DNA of 64,000 nucleotides from Ischnura elegans (Eukaryota > Arthropoda > Insecta > Odonata > Coenagrionidae), in the NCBI RefSeq assembly GCF_921293095.1, contig NC_060251.1:94040566-94104565 (forward strand), given 5' to 3'. Made by a program: the position numbers and the translations under genes. This document shows positions 53,876 to 64,000 of the stretch, piece after piece (position 1 is the stretch's first letter; every line of letters begins with the position of its first letter). Below the pieces are notes generated by a model that worked only from the letters and a program-made list of their open reading frames with translations, ran no database searches and was not told the DNA's origin.

Positions 53876-54299
53876 ATTCGGGGTGCCCAATTAGAGACTG
53901 TTGAATCCGCGAAATATCTAGGAGTTAGACTCAATAATGATCTATCGTGGAATAAAACTATTCGAGAAGTAACCGGTCAAGCTAATCGTAAAATGGGTTT
54001 TGTTAAAAGAATATTAGGAAAGTGCGACGACAAATTGAGAGAAATTAGCTACTTTTCCCTCGTTAGACCCCATTTGGAATACGCTGCCAGTGTTTGGGAC
54101 CATCATGAAAAATGTTTAATAACAGAATTAGAACACGTGCAAAGAAGATCTGCCAGGTATGTGAAAGGTTGTTACGATAGTCTTGTTAGTGTAACTGACC
54201 TCTTAGATGAACTCGGATGGGAATCTATGTCGGACCGTAGGTTGAAAAATAGACTAAACATTTTAGATAAATTCAAAAGCAGTGTCTTTTCTGACGAAG
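53876..54299 (+). mobile_element. Family A RT C-terminal fragment, plus strand
   Basis: Resumes about 28 bp downstream (in LINE coordinates) of where the inverted piece stops. It reads VESAKYLGVRLNNDLSWNKT, MGFVKRILGKCDDKLREISY, VWDHHEKCLITELEHVQRRS and LDKFKSSVFSDEA, then stops abruptly at 54299. Confidence 0.8.
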
Positions 54300-54302
54300 C
54301 TA

Positions 54303-54718
54303 TTCTTTTTCCACAAATACATTACTACGCATTTTTTCAAATTTAATTCGAACTGCCATGCATCGCAACATGCTTGGATAGCAGCAAAGTCATTCGTTAG
54401 TTCATTCCCATCTTTACTGGAACGGATTTCCCAGTAAACTGCATCATCGTCTGCAAATAATCGTAGATTACTGTGCACTACTTCACCGGTGTCGTTTATA
54501 TAAAGAAGGAGTTTGAGTGGGCCTATGACATTACCCTGAGGGACGCCAGAAGTGACTCTAACCTCATTGGAGACTGCACCGTGTAATATTACTCTTTGGA
54601 CGCGGTCGCTCAAAAGTTCTCTAATCCAGGAAATGACATCTTCATCTAGACCATAAGATTTCAGTTTTATAGTCAGCTTTCCGTGCAGTACTTTATCAAA
54701 TGCCTTTTTGAAATCAGA
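54303..54718 (-). mobile_element. Family A RT core fragment, minus strand
   Basis: Minus strand reads FKKAFDKVLHGKLTIKLKSY, LDEDVISWIRELLSDRVQRV, SGVPQGNVIGPLKLLLYIND, LRLFADDDAVYWEIRSSKD and FELNLKKCVVMYLWKKNS. It ends at the same RT position (WKKN) as the inverted piece at 53733. The active-site block has an extra Asp (FADDD) and several other changes. Confidence 0.8.
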
Positions 54719-54719
54719 A

Positions 54720-56410
54720 ATAAATTATTGCGGAGAGGGTCGAATCACCGACTTCCGATTACTACCGTATCAAGTCTTCTCCTTAACCACTAGTCTATCT
54801 CACTTGTTAAAAATGTGGAAGGACCACTTTATGTACACTTTTAAGCCATTTAGTATTCATCACAATCCACGAAAGAAATAGCTAAAGAAAAAGAAATTCG
54901 GAAGATGGAATCTGCGCTCAAATTCGGCAGAAGGAATTTTTCAAAACTACGACAGAAATTAAATCTCTGTACATTTCATTTGCGGAATTATCCAAATGCG
55001 CGATCAAGATTTTGACACAATGAAGACGGCATAAATATAAGAATTACTTCCGCGAACATTTTTGATAGAAATTTCTTTAATAGTGCTGCTTTCGATAATC
55101 GATTGAATGATTCACCACTAAAACGTCGAAGATAAATGTAAAATAAGAAAACGGTAAAAAGCATGCTTTTTTCAAAAATCAGCACAAAATTCACTGTGTA
55201 GTAAAAGAAAGAGCTTTTCATCCCTCGGACTGTGTGGTGACCTTCGAGGTAATTCAGAGGATCTTATGTAGGTTTTTGGAAACGGAAGTGTGTGTCCTAA
55301 GTGTCCTCTTACGGGATTAACAGGGGCCTTATTTTCCGTTGTAACATGAATGGATGGATTTTGGAAATCCCATAACCATTCGTTAAAACGGTATGGCATC
55401 AATCTTTGCCAAGTTGCTGGGAAAATCGGCAAGTTATTTTTTTAAAGGTGTTCTTAGTGGGGTGATTTAAAGACGCTTCTTTTTTGTGGATAAGTCGTTT
55501 GGGAGTGACTCAAGCCCCAAAAAAAAACTTCCGTGCAATTAGTTGTTTAAGGTCAACGTGGCCTAAGCAGTTGGAGGATAAATGTGATTGCTCATGAAGG
55601 GATGGGAGATTGCAGACGGAATACTTCTTAAATACTCCGTGAAAGCCCACCTTAATCGGTAGAATACTTTAATGATAATTGTGCTCCTTTGTTAGTGGGT
55701 ACGAGTCCCTATGGAAAGTCCCTGTTGAAAGGTTCCTACCTGGGACTTCCACGTCGGTCATTAGCATTGTAGAGGAGGGCAGAGTTATGCCTTCAGAAGG
55801 AAATGACCCCACCCGCTGTTCTAGTCCTCAGAAAGGGCGTTAGCGTGGGAAGCCATTACAGTGGGTATACTCACGCGTCCGTGGCTTAGTCTGGGGTGAG
55901 CTCTACCCTCACATATCCAAACCAACCCTACTGTTGCATAAAATTATGTGCCGGTATTCCTTGCATATTTATATCTGGACTTTTGTGCATAATGAATAAT
56001 GCGCCATTTTAAAGAAAATTTTATTTTAAATTCTGATTTATTTTTTCGTGAAAAATCTAAAAAATTTATATATGCCAGTGATTCATTAAATGACTCCGCG
56101 ATCTGTAAAATTAGTCGTTTTGTCAACTTCATGAACTTTCATACTCAACCTAGGGGAGCAGCGCTAACTTCCACAGTAAGTTGCGAAAAGTATAGGAGAT
56201 ACATAAATTTGTTTTGGTGTATTTTTAGAACTCATATTTTGTTATTGATTAAAAAGAATGTTTAAACATTATCTAATGATACAGTTCACACCGAAAGAAT
56301 AAATTAAACTAATAGAAACACATTTTAATTTAGTTTTAATTTTTGATGCGGAAATAAAGATTTATGCACAGCATAGATTATTGATGGACATGATGATGGA
56401 CATTTTTTTA
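54720..56410. other. No supported gene; inverted match to the 57.6-kb LINE end
   Basis: AATCGGTAGAATACTTTAAT near 55654 is an inverted match of ATTAAAGTATTCTACCGACT near 57643, so a fragment of the RTE-like element's 3' end may lie here on the plus strand. Otherwise only short motif-free ORFs. Confidence 0.35.
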
Positions 56411-56411
56411 T

Positions 56412-56990
56412 GTCTCTGCCAGACCGTAGATTGAAAAATAGACATCTACATAAACCCTGCGAGCCACCTCTAGGGTGTTTGGTAGGGGGTGATCAATCAC
56501 CAGCATGCAGCATGCAATTGGACTCCAACATGCACACCACACGGTACAAAAAACAGACTAAACCTTTTAGATAAATTCAAGAGCAGTGTCTTTTCTAATG
56601 AAGTTAGCCATATCTTACGGACGCCAACATACTACGGAAGGTCAGATCATATAAATAAAATGAGAGAGATAGACTGTAGAACAGACAGATTCAGAATGTA
56701 TTTTTTCCACGATCAATAACAGATTTTTATAGCGGCAGCGATAGAACTCACATATAGATTAGATGACTTGTAGTGTAGCCTATTAACTTATGTAAAACTT
56801 AATGCATGTCTCTTCATTTTATTATTATTTCTAACAGCATATGGTAGTATAATTTGTTAGTATACGTGACGCTTTTTGGACCGTGTGGTGTGCATGTGGG
56901 AGTCCAATTGCATTCTGCATGCTGGTGATTGATCACTCCCTGCCAAACACCCTAGAGGTGGCTCGCAGGGTATTATGTAGATGTAGGTAA
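56412..56990 (+). mobile_element. Family A LINE 3' end split by a nested tail insertion
   Basis: Begins at the block for DRRLKNR (GACCGTAGATTGAAAAATAG), is interrupted at 56443 by a 111-bp insert, and resumes at 56555 with ACTAAACCTTTTAGATAAAT, the coding end, UTR and tail with GATGTA at 56980. A further base change cuts the reading frame at FFHDQ (56719). Confidence 0.88.
56444..56554 (-). mobile_element. 111-bp family A tail inserted in another family A copy
   Basis: Carries ATCTACATAAACCCTGCGAG through CACACGGTACAAAAAAC in minus orientation. AGAC flanks it at 56440-56443 and 56555-56558. The uninterrupted LINE sequence (AAAAATAGACTAAACC) has one AGAC, so this is a 4-bp target duplication. 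This fixes the exact length of one short tail insertion. Confidence 0.88.
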
Positions 56991-57600
56991 TTTAAATGTG
57001 CTCTCTGGCGCCGCCTTTGAACTTGGTATCCATGTTATCATACGCGTCATCGTAGTTCGCTATAATGTCACCACGGGTCGACTCTGTCGCCATATGGACT
57101 TGACTTCCCTGGCACCAGACCCTTCCTCCCTCCACTTTTCTCCTAAAAAAGCAGCGGAGTCGCGGAGAATTTGAAAAAGTGAGACCACTTCATCCTTCCA
57201 GCAGCCAGCATTTCTTCCCCTCTTTGCCTCACCCCACGCACGGAAGTCACTTCCCCTCCCCTGTAAACACTCCGCATGGCTGCCAGACACCGTTCTCGTC
57301 ATGCTGTGTTATGTGTACACTGGTGTACACATCCCTACCCCTCCTCCCTTCCGCCCTCCCCCCCTCCTATCGTTCCTTCCCCTCTATGGATGGAGTCAGG
57401 CATAGTTGACATCCAAGGTTCTTGAGTAATTCTGAAAATAGCCGCAACTGAAGTTTGGTGCCCAAATTTCGCAACCAAAATTGAAGGAAGTAATAAAAAA
57501 TGTGTACAAATAGTACTTATGGTGGGCTTTCTGAGACTCGGAAAATAGGTAGTACATATATATATTGGTCCAGGGCATGCTTTTCATGAAAAAAAATATG
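56991..57600. other. No supported gene; C/T-rich block 57,180-57,390
   Basis: ORFs on both strands reflect biased composition. GTGTACACTGGTGTACAC is a small palindromic repeat. Confidence 0.3.
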
Positions 57601-57604
57601 CTGG

Positions 57605-58660
57605 GAGCCGTATTTAGTGGTTTAATACTTAATAATATTATTATTAAAGTATTCTACCGACTAAGGTAGGTTTCCATGGAGTACTTAAGAAGAATTCCGG
57701 GAGTCTCCCCTTCCATCATGCATTTCCCTTTTCAATTCACAATAAGACCTACCTGCTTCCTTTCATTCTATCTAAAAATCCTATTCTTTTCCTTCCTCTC
57801 CCTCGTTTACTTAGCATTCTTCCCTCTAACACTGTTTTCAAATTCCCTTCCCCGCTAAGTACTCGCTCCATCCATAGCTTCTGTCTTTTCCGTATCTCAT
57901 CTAAAATAATGATGTATCAGTCAAGAAAAGTAACAATAGTATGCCTATAAAAAAAATCACCAAGCGTAAGTCGTATTCTCTTCCGTCCTCTCCCTCGCTC
58001 ACCCAACATTCTTCCCTCTAAAACTGTTTTCAGCATTCAGCACTCGTTCCACCCAAACCATCCGCCTCCTCCGTATATCATCTTCTCCAGTCTTCACCAT
58101 ACCCACATCTCGACTGCCTCCAATCTTCTCTCGTCCTCCTTCCTCAGTGTCCACGTTTCCGCGCCGTAGAGAGCAATACTCCATATCAAACTCTTCACTA
58201 ACCTTTTCTTTAAACTCATGCATCACGATCCTCTCATCAGCTCCTTTCTGTTCATGAATGCCTCCTTTTCTGACGCAATTCTCTTCCTGATGTCCATATA
58301 CTGCTGTATCCGTTTTCCTCTAATGTGCTGCCCAAATAATTGAACTGATTCGCCTGTTAAAGTTTGTGACCACCTACTTTCATCTTGAAATGCACATTCC
58401 CAGCTCGCGATGCTTTACAAAACCCACAAACTTGTTTTTTTATCAAGATTAATCTTCATACCATATTCGCAATCGCATCCACCAGTGTCTGTAGCCCTTT
58501 CGCCGACTGCTTAATCAATGCCTGATCATTCGAGAACCTCACTAATTTAAACATCAATCCCCAACTTAATTTCTACATCTAACTCATCCCATTTCTCCCG
58601 AACCACATTTTCTGCATAGATGTTGAACAGCAAATGCGATATTGGACAGTTCAGGAATGC
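57605..58660 (-). mobile_element. RTE-like LINE remnant
   Basis: Minus strand reads from about 58600: RFSNDQALIKQSAKGLQTLV followed by DAIAN (RT block where FADD is expected), KINLDKK, then SIALYGAETWTLRKEDERRL, EAVEMWV and RLEKMIYG. The active-site Ala-Asp has become Ser-Asn, so the RT is dead. 57640-57670 (ATTAAAGTATTCTACCGACT) is probably the 3' end. The same element, split by a MITE, is at 3283-4440. Confidence 0.65.
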
Positions 58661-59590
58661 CAATTTAAGTGGAAAAAATATTTCCAAAACATCTTTTGCG
58701 ATTGACTTGGCAGTCATCGAGTGGATGTAAATACGCCAAGGCCTATTTATTTTTTAATAAATATAATTTCCAAGTTTTAATTATTGCTAGGATTTTTCTG
58801 TCTGTACATATTTTCATTTAGGGTTAACAATGCCAGTGTTTTCATAGTCGAGTGGTGTGGGTACACCGTTGATTACATTTTTATTCGATCGAAACATGTA
58901 TTAATTAGTTGACGTAATTCCTTAATCAATCACCACGTCTTCCTTAATCTTCTGCGACCCACGCTTAAATCGGGATTTGGGTCATTTGGCGGGAATGCAA
59001 ATTCAGCGACCCGAAGGCTGGGATGATCAATATGGAAGGGCAGCGAAGGGAAATGTTCATGATCGCGGCTTGAGCAGTTTCCGCGAGACAGAATGTGCGA
59101 GCGGAAAAAGCAATTTGAAGGAAAAAAAAAATATCGAGGAGACGAGACGGGAAGTGTTGGGAGGCGTTGCTTGCCGTTCCAGATAGCGCCCAAGAGAAAA
59201 AAATAATTTTTTCGCCATAACTTCCTCATCTATCCCGCCTTTGCTTCGTCAACAGCCGCGGTTGCTAAGGACTTCATAATATAACGTCGAGAAGAAGGGA
59301 CCGCGGTTCATTTGGAATCCAACCGGAGAGATACCTGGAGACGAGATGCTGCGGAATGAATGTGTGCGATGTTCCTCACGATTTCATGCAACCATGGCGC
59401 CGCATGTAACATCGAGAATATTTTCTCTTTCAAAAATGCTTGTTTAATATCTACCCTTATCGTTGTATTCCTTACCTACGCCAACAATCATTCGTCCATT
59501 AGTGATACACTTTTGTTCGCTGATTATTTCGCTAATTGAAATTGAAATATTCATAGGAAGTAATGATGGGTTTGAATTCATGTTTTCGCC
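58661..59590. other. No recognisable feature
   Basis: Short ORFs on both strands at 58930-59229 without motif. Confidence 0.35.
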
Positions 59591-59595
59591 TCTTT

Positions 59596-59885
59596 CATCT
59601 ACATATTACCTGGCAAGCCACACAGACATGTTAAAGTCGACGCTACATTTTTAGACTTCAGAAAGGCATTCGATAAGGTTCCTTATTTAAAGCTGTTTCA
59701 AAAAATTGGAAGCATATAGAAGCAAAGCTAAGGTTGTTTTCGATGGAGGTAGCTCGGATACAATTCAAGTTACCTCTGGTGTTCCCCAAGGAAGTTTTAT
59801 ATGTCCTCTTTTGTTCTTTCTTTACATTGAGTATTTAAGACCCCTGAGTAATTTACGAACTCGACGTTTGATATTTAAATTCCGT
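59596..59885 (+). mobile_element. Divergent CR1-like RT fragment (upstream half)
   Basis: VDATFLDFRKAFDKVPYLKL, a stop, KAKVVFDGGSSDTIQV and TSGVPQGSFICPLLFFLYIE in the plus strand. This is the A-to-B part of an RT core. A short inverted family A tail remnant (CTACATATTACCTGGCAAGC) abuts its left side at 59598-59622. More diverged than the family A copies. Confidence 0.7.
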
Positions 59886-59904
59886 TAGTGTTGTAACTCT
59901 TTGA

Positions 59905-60155
59905 AGAAGTATCCTTATCCCAAAAATTCATAATCGTACACTTTTCAAGATTTAATTCTAACTGCCAAGTACTGCACCATTCATTTGTGGCAGCGAGGTC
60001 CTTTTCTAATGCCAATCTATCACAATGGCCATACATTTCTCTGAGCAAAACTACATCATCTGCGAAGAGGCGGGCTTTGCAGGTGACAGCGGTTACTGCC
60101 GCATTGCCGCCTATCGCGGTTGCTGTGTCACTAATGTAAAGAAGGAACGATTAGG
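59905..60155 (-). mobile_element. Divergent CR1-like RT fragment (downstream half, inverted)
   Basis: Minus strand reads SFLLYISDTATAIGGNAAVT, ARLFADDVVLLREMYGHCDR, LALEKDLAATNEWCSTWQLE and LNLEKCTIMNFWDKD. It starts where the plus-strand piece at 59596-59885 stops (LLYI), so one RT was broken and its second half inverted. Confidence 0.75.
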
Positions 60156-60170
60156 AAGAAAAAATTTAAG

Positions 60171-60470
60171 GCAGCGGTGGCCCAGTGGTAACGGAGGTTG
60201 ACTGAGGATGTAAAAGGACGGCGACTTCGATCCTCACTCACGGTACTTTTTTTAGCAGGCTAGGTGGGGTAGTGGTTAGCGTTTAAGACTATCACCCGAG
60301 GGACCAGGGTTCGAGGCTTCGTGATGGCTGTATATTTTGTTATCTTCATTGTGATCAGACAGTCAGTCATTCAACCCGAAGGTTTTTTTGCCGGCCTCGG
60401 TGGCGTCGGGGTAAAGTCCCTGGCTGCTAACCTAGAGGTCGCGGGTTCGAATCCCGCCTGGGTGGATTGA
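60171..60470 (+). repeat. Three consecutive tRNA-like (SINE head) promoters
   Basis: Unit 1: A-box TGGCCCAGTGG (60178-60188), B-box-like GACTTCGATCC (60223-60233). Unit 2: TGGGGTAGTGG (from 60265), GGTTCGAGGCT (from 60308). Unit 3: TGGCGTCGGGG (60401-60411), perfect GGTTCGAATCC (60444-60454) in a GCGGG/CCCGC stem. The units differ from each other. None folds into a full tRNA. Unit 3 and its downstream body resemble the SINE at 17553. Confidence 0.6.
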
Positions 60471-60625
60471 TCACCATCCAGGGCATGGATGTTTGTGATT
60501 GTCCATCAAGTTAATTGGAAGAGAGGACAACAATGTCATAAATTCGCTTGAGAAAATAAGACGAAATAATAATAACAAACAACACACTAAATGCGCAACA
60601 CAGACTAGGGCACATGAAACGTTTT

Positions 60626-61327
60626 CTAATCGTAAAATGGGTTTTGTTAAAAGAATATCAGGAAAGTGCGATGACAAAGTGAGAGAAATTAGCTACTTTT
60701 CCCTCGTTAGACCACATTTGGAATACGCTGCCAGTGTTTGGGACCCTCATGAAAAAGGCTTGATAACAGAGTTAGAACGCGTGCAAAGAAGAGCTGCCAG
60801 GTATGTGAAAGGTCGTTACGATAGTCTTGTTAGTGTAACTGACCTCTTAGATAAACTCGGATGGGAATCTCTGTCGGACCGTAGATTGAAAAATAGACTA
60901 AACCTTTTAGATAATTTCAAAAGCAGTGTCTTTTCTGACGAAGTTAACCATATCTTGCGGACGCCAACGTACTACGGAAGATCAGATCATATAAATAAAA
61001 TAAGAGAGATAGATTGCAGAACAGACTGGTTCAGAATGTCATTTTTTCCACGGTCAATAAGAGATTATAACGGCAGCGATAGAACTCACATATAGATTAG
61101 ATGACTTGTCGTGTAGCCTACTAACCTAAGTAAAACTCAATGAATGCTATTTAATTTTATTATTATTTGCAACAGCATATGGTAGTTTACTTTGTTAGTA
61201 TGCGTGACGTTTTTTTTACAGTGTGGTGTGCATGTGGGAGTCCAATTGCATGCTACATGCTGGTGATTGATCACCCCCTGCCAAACACCCTAGAGGTGGC
61301 TCGCAGGGTATTATGTAGATGTAGATG
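60626..61327 (+). mobile_element. Family A LINE, 5'-truncated 3' end
   Basis: LINE sequence starts at NRKMGFVKRISGKCDDKVRE and runs without interruption through LEYAASVWDPHEKGLITELE, LGWESLSDRRLKNR and a C-terminal FFPRSIRDYNGSDRT, then UTR and (GATGTA) tail to 61327. The ORF track upstream to 60499 is flank. It shares diagnostic UTR changes with 29728-30312. Confidence 0.9.
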
Positions 61328-61329
61328 TA

Positions 61330-62655
61330 GGACTAAGGTGTAAATTAGAGCTGTTGGGACGCAATTGTTTTGCGAATAATTCACATTTTTCCATTGTCGC
61401 CTACGAGAAACTGCTTCCTTAACCCTTGTCAGGAAGGTCCGGAGGGGAACGAAGTTCCAGGGAGGGCTTCGAATCAATCAGCTGACTACGAGTACGGCTC
61501 AAGAACATCTGGCCTGGCCACGTTGTTATGCTATAGTTAGGCGGGCTTTCGATTTGAAGACCGGAAAAATTCCATCTTCGTGGAGGTAACTCGGTGACTC
61601 TTTTGTGTTCTGTCGGCGAGGGGTGGTGGAATAGAGAAGACCAAAGCGGGCTAGGGGGTAAAGACGAGGGCGGCGAGAAAACAGGTTTTCTCCTCCGGAA
61701 GACTGCTCGGGTTCCCTGCATCGAGAGGGGAGCTTTGGGATGTGGGGGGATGAGGGTACTGAGGTTCAAGCTGGACCTTCCATGCTTCTCTCTTGTGTCG
61801 GGAAGGAAGAGAACGAAAGGAAGCAAGCGGTAGAGTGAGAAAAAAACAGTCGGAAGGGGGTGGGTTTTGCGAGGGGAGAGGACATAGTGCACCAGGGACC
61901 AGCTGACCCGATACCTGCACAAGGAAAGAGAAAACATAACGTTAACCACTCGGTGAGTCGCAAAACATCTCATTGGTGCCATATTCTCTCTATTAGCAGG
62001 CTGAAACTTACTTCCAAATCCACGTAATCAGATACTAAGTCGACCAAGCGTTCTGTTTGTACTTAGTGATAGTTATTGCATTTTATATGATGTATTATTC
62101 CCGTAAACGAACGGAAAGCTACGCCCGAATCCACGTAATCAATCGTTATGATGACGTAGTGATCTCTCTGTTTACGTTGTGATGGTTGCAGCATATGATG
62201 AGTTTGATTCTCTCCATAAACAGGCAGATTATTATGTTAACATTTGCGTAATCAATTGTTGCGTTGCATAGTAGTTCCGTTTGTTTTTACGTAGTCATGT
62301 AGTTGCTGCATTGTTGACTCTTTCGTTAGCGGCACAGGTGGAGAATCCGTGGCTCTAAATCTTGAGCTTACGAAGCCCTTTTGTTCTTTTATTTTCATTC
62401 GACTCTTATTTTCGTGAGCATGCTGCCGTGTCATATACCTACCCCTATCGTGTTCCTCCAACCCCCCGGGCGTGTCGTGAGTGCACTCACTCAGCTTATT
62501 CCGCGACCTTCTTGAGCCAGTGAATCACAGCGAGAATCCTCAACACTCGCTTGGCAACCATGGCAACTGCGGAAGGAAACTCTTCAGTAAACGCAAGATT
62601 CAAAATTTTCCCGCCTTATTGATATTTAAATGTACGTATCATGTTATTCGTCGAT
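61330..62655. other. No supported gene; GC-rich block 61,430-61,930
   Basis: Long ORFs on the minus strand (187 and 89 aa) are Pro/Ser-rich with no recognisable domain and look composition-driven. A CpG-island promoter is possible but unproven. Confidence 0.25.
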
Positions 62656-62656
62656 A

Positions 62657-63647
62657 ATGGGTGCTTTCCAATCGCGTATCTGCGCTGATCTGTTTTAAAC
62701 TGTTTAGCTCAGAGCGTGTTCCAATCGCAGCTGTGACGTCATCTGCGCTAAACAGATGGGAACACATCCTGCACCGTTGTTCGTCTGCGCTAGCAGACAA
62801 AACTTGTGATGGCGGGAAAATATATTGCTGACGGAAAATGAATTCCACCATCTCAAAGATATGTATGATGATCATTTGAGAATAATAAGCAATAATTTGA
62901 TCTGTATATGTTTTACATAAGTTTAATGAAGCTCGTAATTTGGGAAATATAATATTATCTTCGTCAAACGTAATGATTGATATGACATATGAGCATAGGA
63001 CGATAGCAAGAGGTGGCTAGTAGATTTTCTAGAAATGGATAATGTAAGCTATTAAACTGAAATGTTATATTGCTTAGATTCTAAGCAGGTTTATTTCATT
63101 AGCTTACATGGATAGTGGGCGTATTATATACCAAATTTCCTTTAACGTTCATGTGGCGTTAATTGCATTCCATTAATTGTAATTCAGTACCGCAAAATAA
63201 CTATCGAATCGGCAGATTTATAATGCAGTGTTAACATTTTTTACGGCTTTACCTGCGTGATATGGATGTAAGTTGTACGTGTATCTCAATCCAGAAATGC
63301 GAAATGAAGTACAACTGGTATAACTGCCGGCACTGCAGCGGTTCGGGAGAGGTAATTATTATGTAGCGATAGTTCCATTATTTTATTTCAATTAATACTT
63401 ACTAGTGCTTATATAAATACAAAATGATATAAACGAACATTTATCATCATTCTTCATTAATAATATGGCGAAGGTCAGTTCAAAAGCTACAGGTCATTTA
63501 AACATTCAACTTTTGCCGCCGATCAGTCCACCGTTTCTAAACACACGAGCGCAGATGCGTTCCAATCGTCTGTTTCAGTGTGCGCTAATGTGTTTCAATC
63601 TGTTGCGATGTGAGCTAATCTGCGCAAGGTGATTGGAAAGCACCCAA
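62657..63647. mobile_element. TA-flanked non-autonomous DNA transposon, 991 bp
   Basis: Ends ATGGGTGCTTTCCAATC (left) and GATTGGAAAGCACCCAA (right), 16 of 17 matching, with TA on both sides (62655-62656, 63648-63649). Subterminal motifs TTCCAATCG and TCTGCGC recur near both ends. No transposase ORF. The TA duplication suggests a Tc1/mariner-type source. Confidence 0.75.
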
Positions 63648-63649
63648 TA

Positions 63650-64000
63650 TAGTGAACTCCGCATTCACTACGCTTTTTATTTTATCCTCAGTATGGGAAA
63701 CCTGGGAAATTTTCAAATTTTCGTTTCTGCACCCTCCTCGATTTCTGCCATTGCTTTTCTTTCTCGCGAGTGAAAAACGGAAGAAGCGACGGAAACGAGA
63801 AAAAAAATGCCTTATCCGCGCTGCATGCTCTATTTGTTATTATCGTCTTGCTCGTGTCTTTTGACGGCATCGTTTTCAAGTGCTTTGAGTACGCTCGGTC
63901 GTTATGAGTTCTACGGCGGTCCTCCGCTCTCTCCGCGTTTCTTGTGGTAGAGGTTCGCTCCCCGATCCTCGGATGTTACAGCCGGGGCGGGGATGACGTA
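63650..64000. other. No supported gene; GC-rich final ~100 bp
   Basis: The last 100 bases (CCTCCGCTCTCTCCGCG, GCCGGGGCGGGGATGACG) become GC-rich and could be the edge of a promoter or another repeat. The window ends before this can be judged. Confidence 0.25.

Noticed and set aside
60390-60467. Functional tRNA gene with GGTTCGAATCC box
   Set aside because: B-box and T stem are good, but no acceptor stem or proper anticodon arm can be drawn. A SINE head fits better.
61419-61982. 187-aa minus-strand ORF, Pro/Ser-rich
   Set aside because: Composition of a G-rich plus strand explains the long open frame. Three frames are open and no motif is visible.

Overview
The window looks like intergenic DNA from an animal, most likely an arthropod. 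It is A+T-rich and has no operons, no ribosome-binding-site logic and no long single-copy ORF. I could not identify the species or any host protein-coding gene with confidence. What can be read is almost all transposable-element DNA plus a small cluster of alanine tRNA genes.

Layout. 1-7.3 kb: decayed non-LTR retrotransposon (LINE) 3' ends, an RTE-like LINE remnant split by a hAT-type MITE, several palindromes and a GC-rich block. 8.8-21.4 kb: five tRNA-Ala loci (three intact, one with an internal deletion, one split by a MITE), a dead piggyBac element with both TTAA ends, a foldback element, a 2.5-kb TA-flanked DNA element, a tRNA-derived SINE and a second hAT-type MITE. 23-29.6 kb: a PIF/Harbinger-like MITE, a tandem-repeat block split by a 229-bp foldback insert with a hammerhead-like motif, and a second copy of the 261-bp hAT-type MITE. 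29.7-61.3 kb: a territory dominated by one LINE group (here 'family A') and its relatives (C and D), which share one 3' tail. It includes a nearly complete endonuclease + reverse transcriptase (RT) ORF at 40.1-43.1 kb (+), a very similar 5'-truncated copy in opposite orientation at 44.1-46.35 kb (-), an ORF1-like esterase (SGNH) ORF at 52.85-53.39 kb, and a rearranged RT mosaic at 53.7-54.7 kb. 62.66-63.65 kb: another TA-flanked DNA element.

How the parts relate. Family A has an APE-type endonuclease, an RT with a FADD active site, a C-terminal region, a 3' UTR ending in a predicted stem-loop, and a (GATGTA)n tail. About two dozen short copies of the last 60-155 bp are scattered on both strands. 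One 111-bp copy sits inside another family A copy with a 4-bp target duplication, so the short tails are separate insertions. None of the DNA transposons here shows an intact transposase, so all would depend on enzymes supplied elsewhere. Family names A-D are mine. All clade assignments rest on motifs read by eye, not on database searches.
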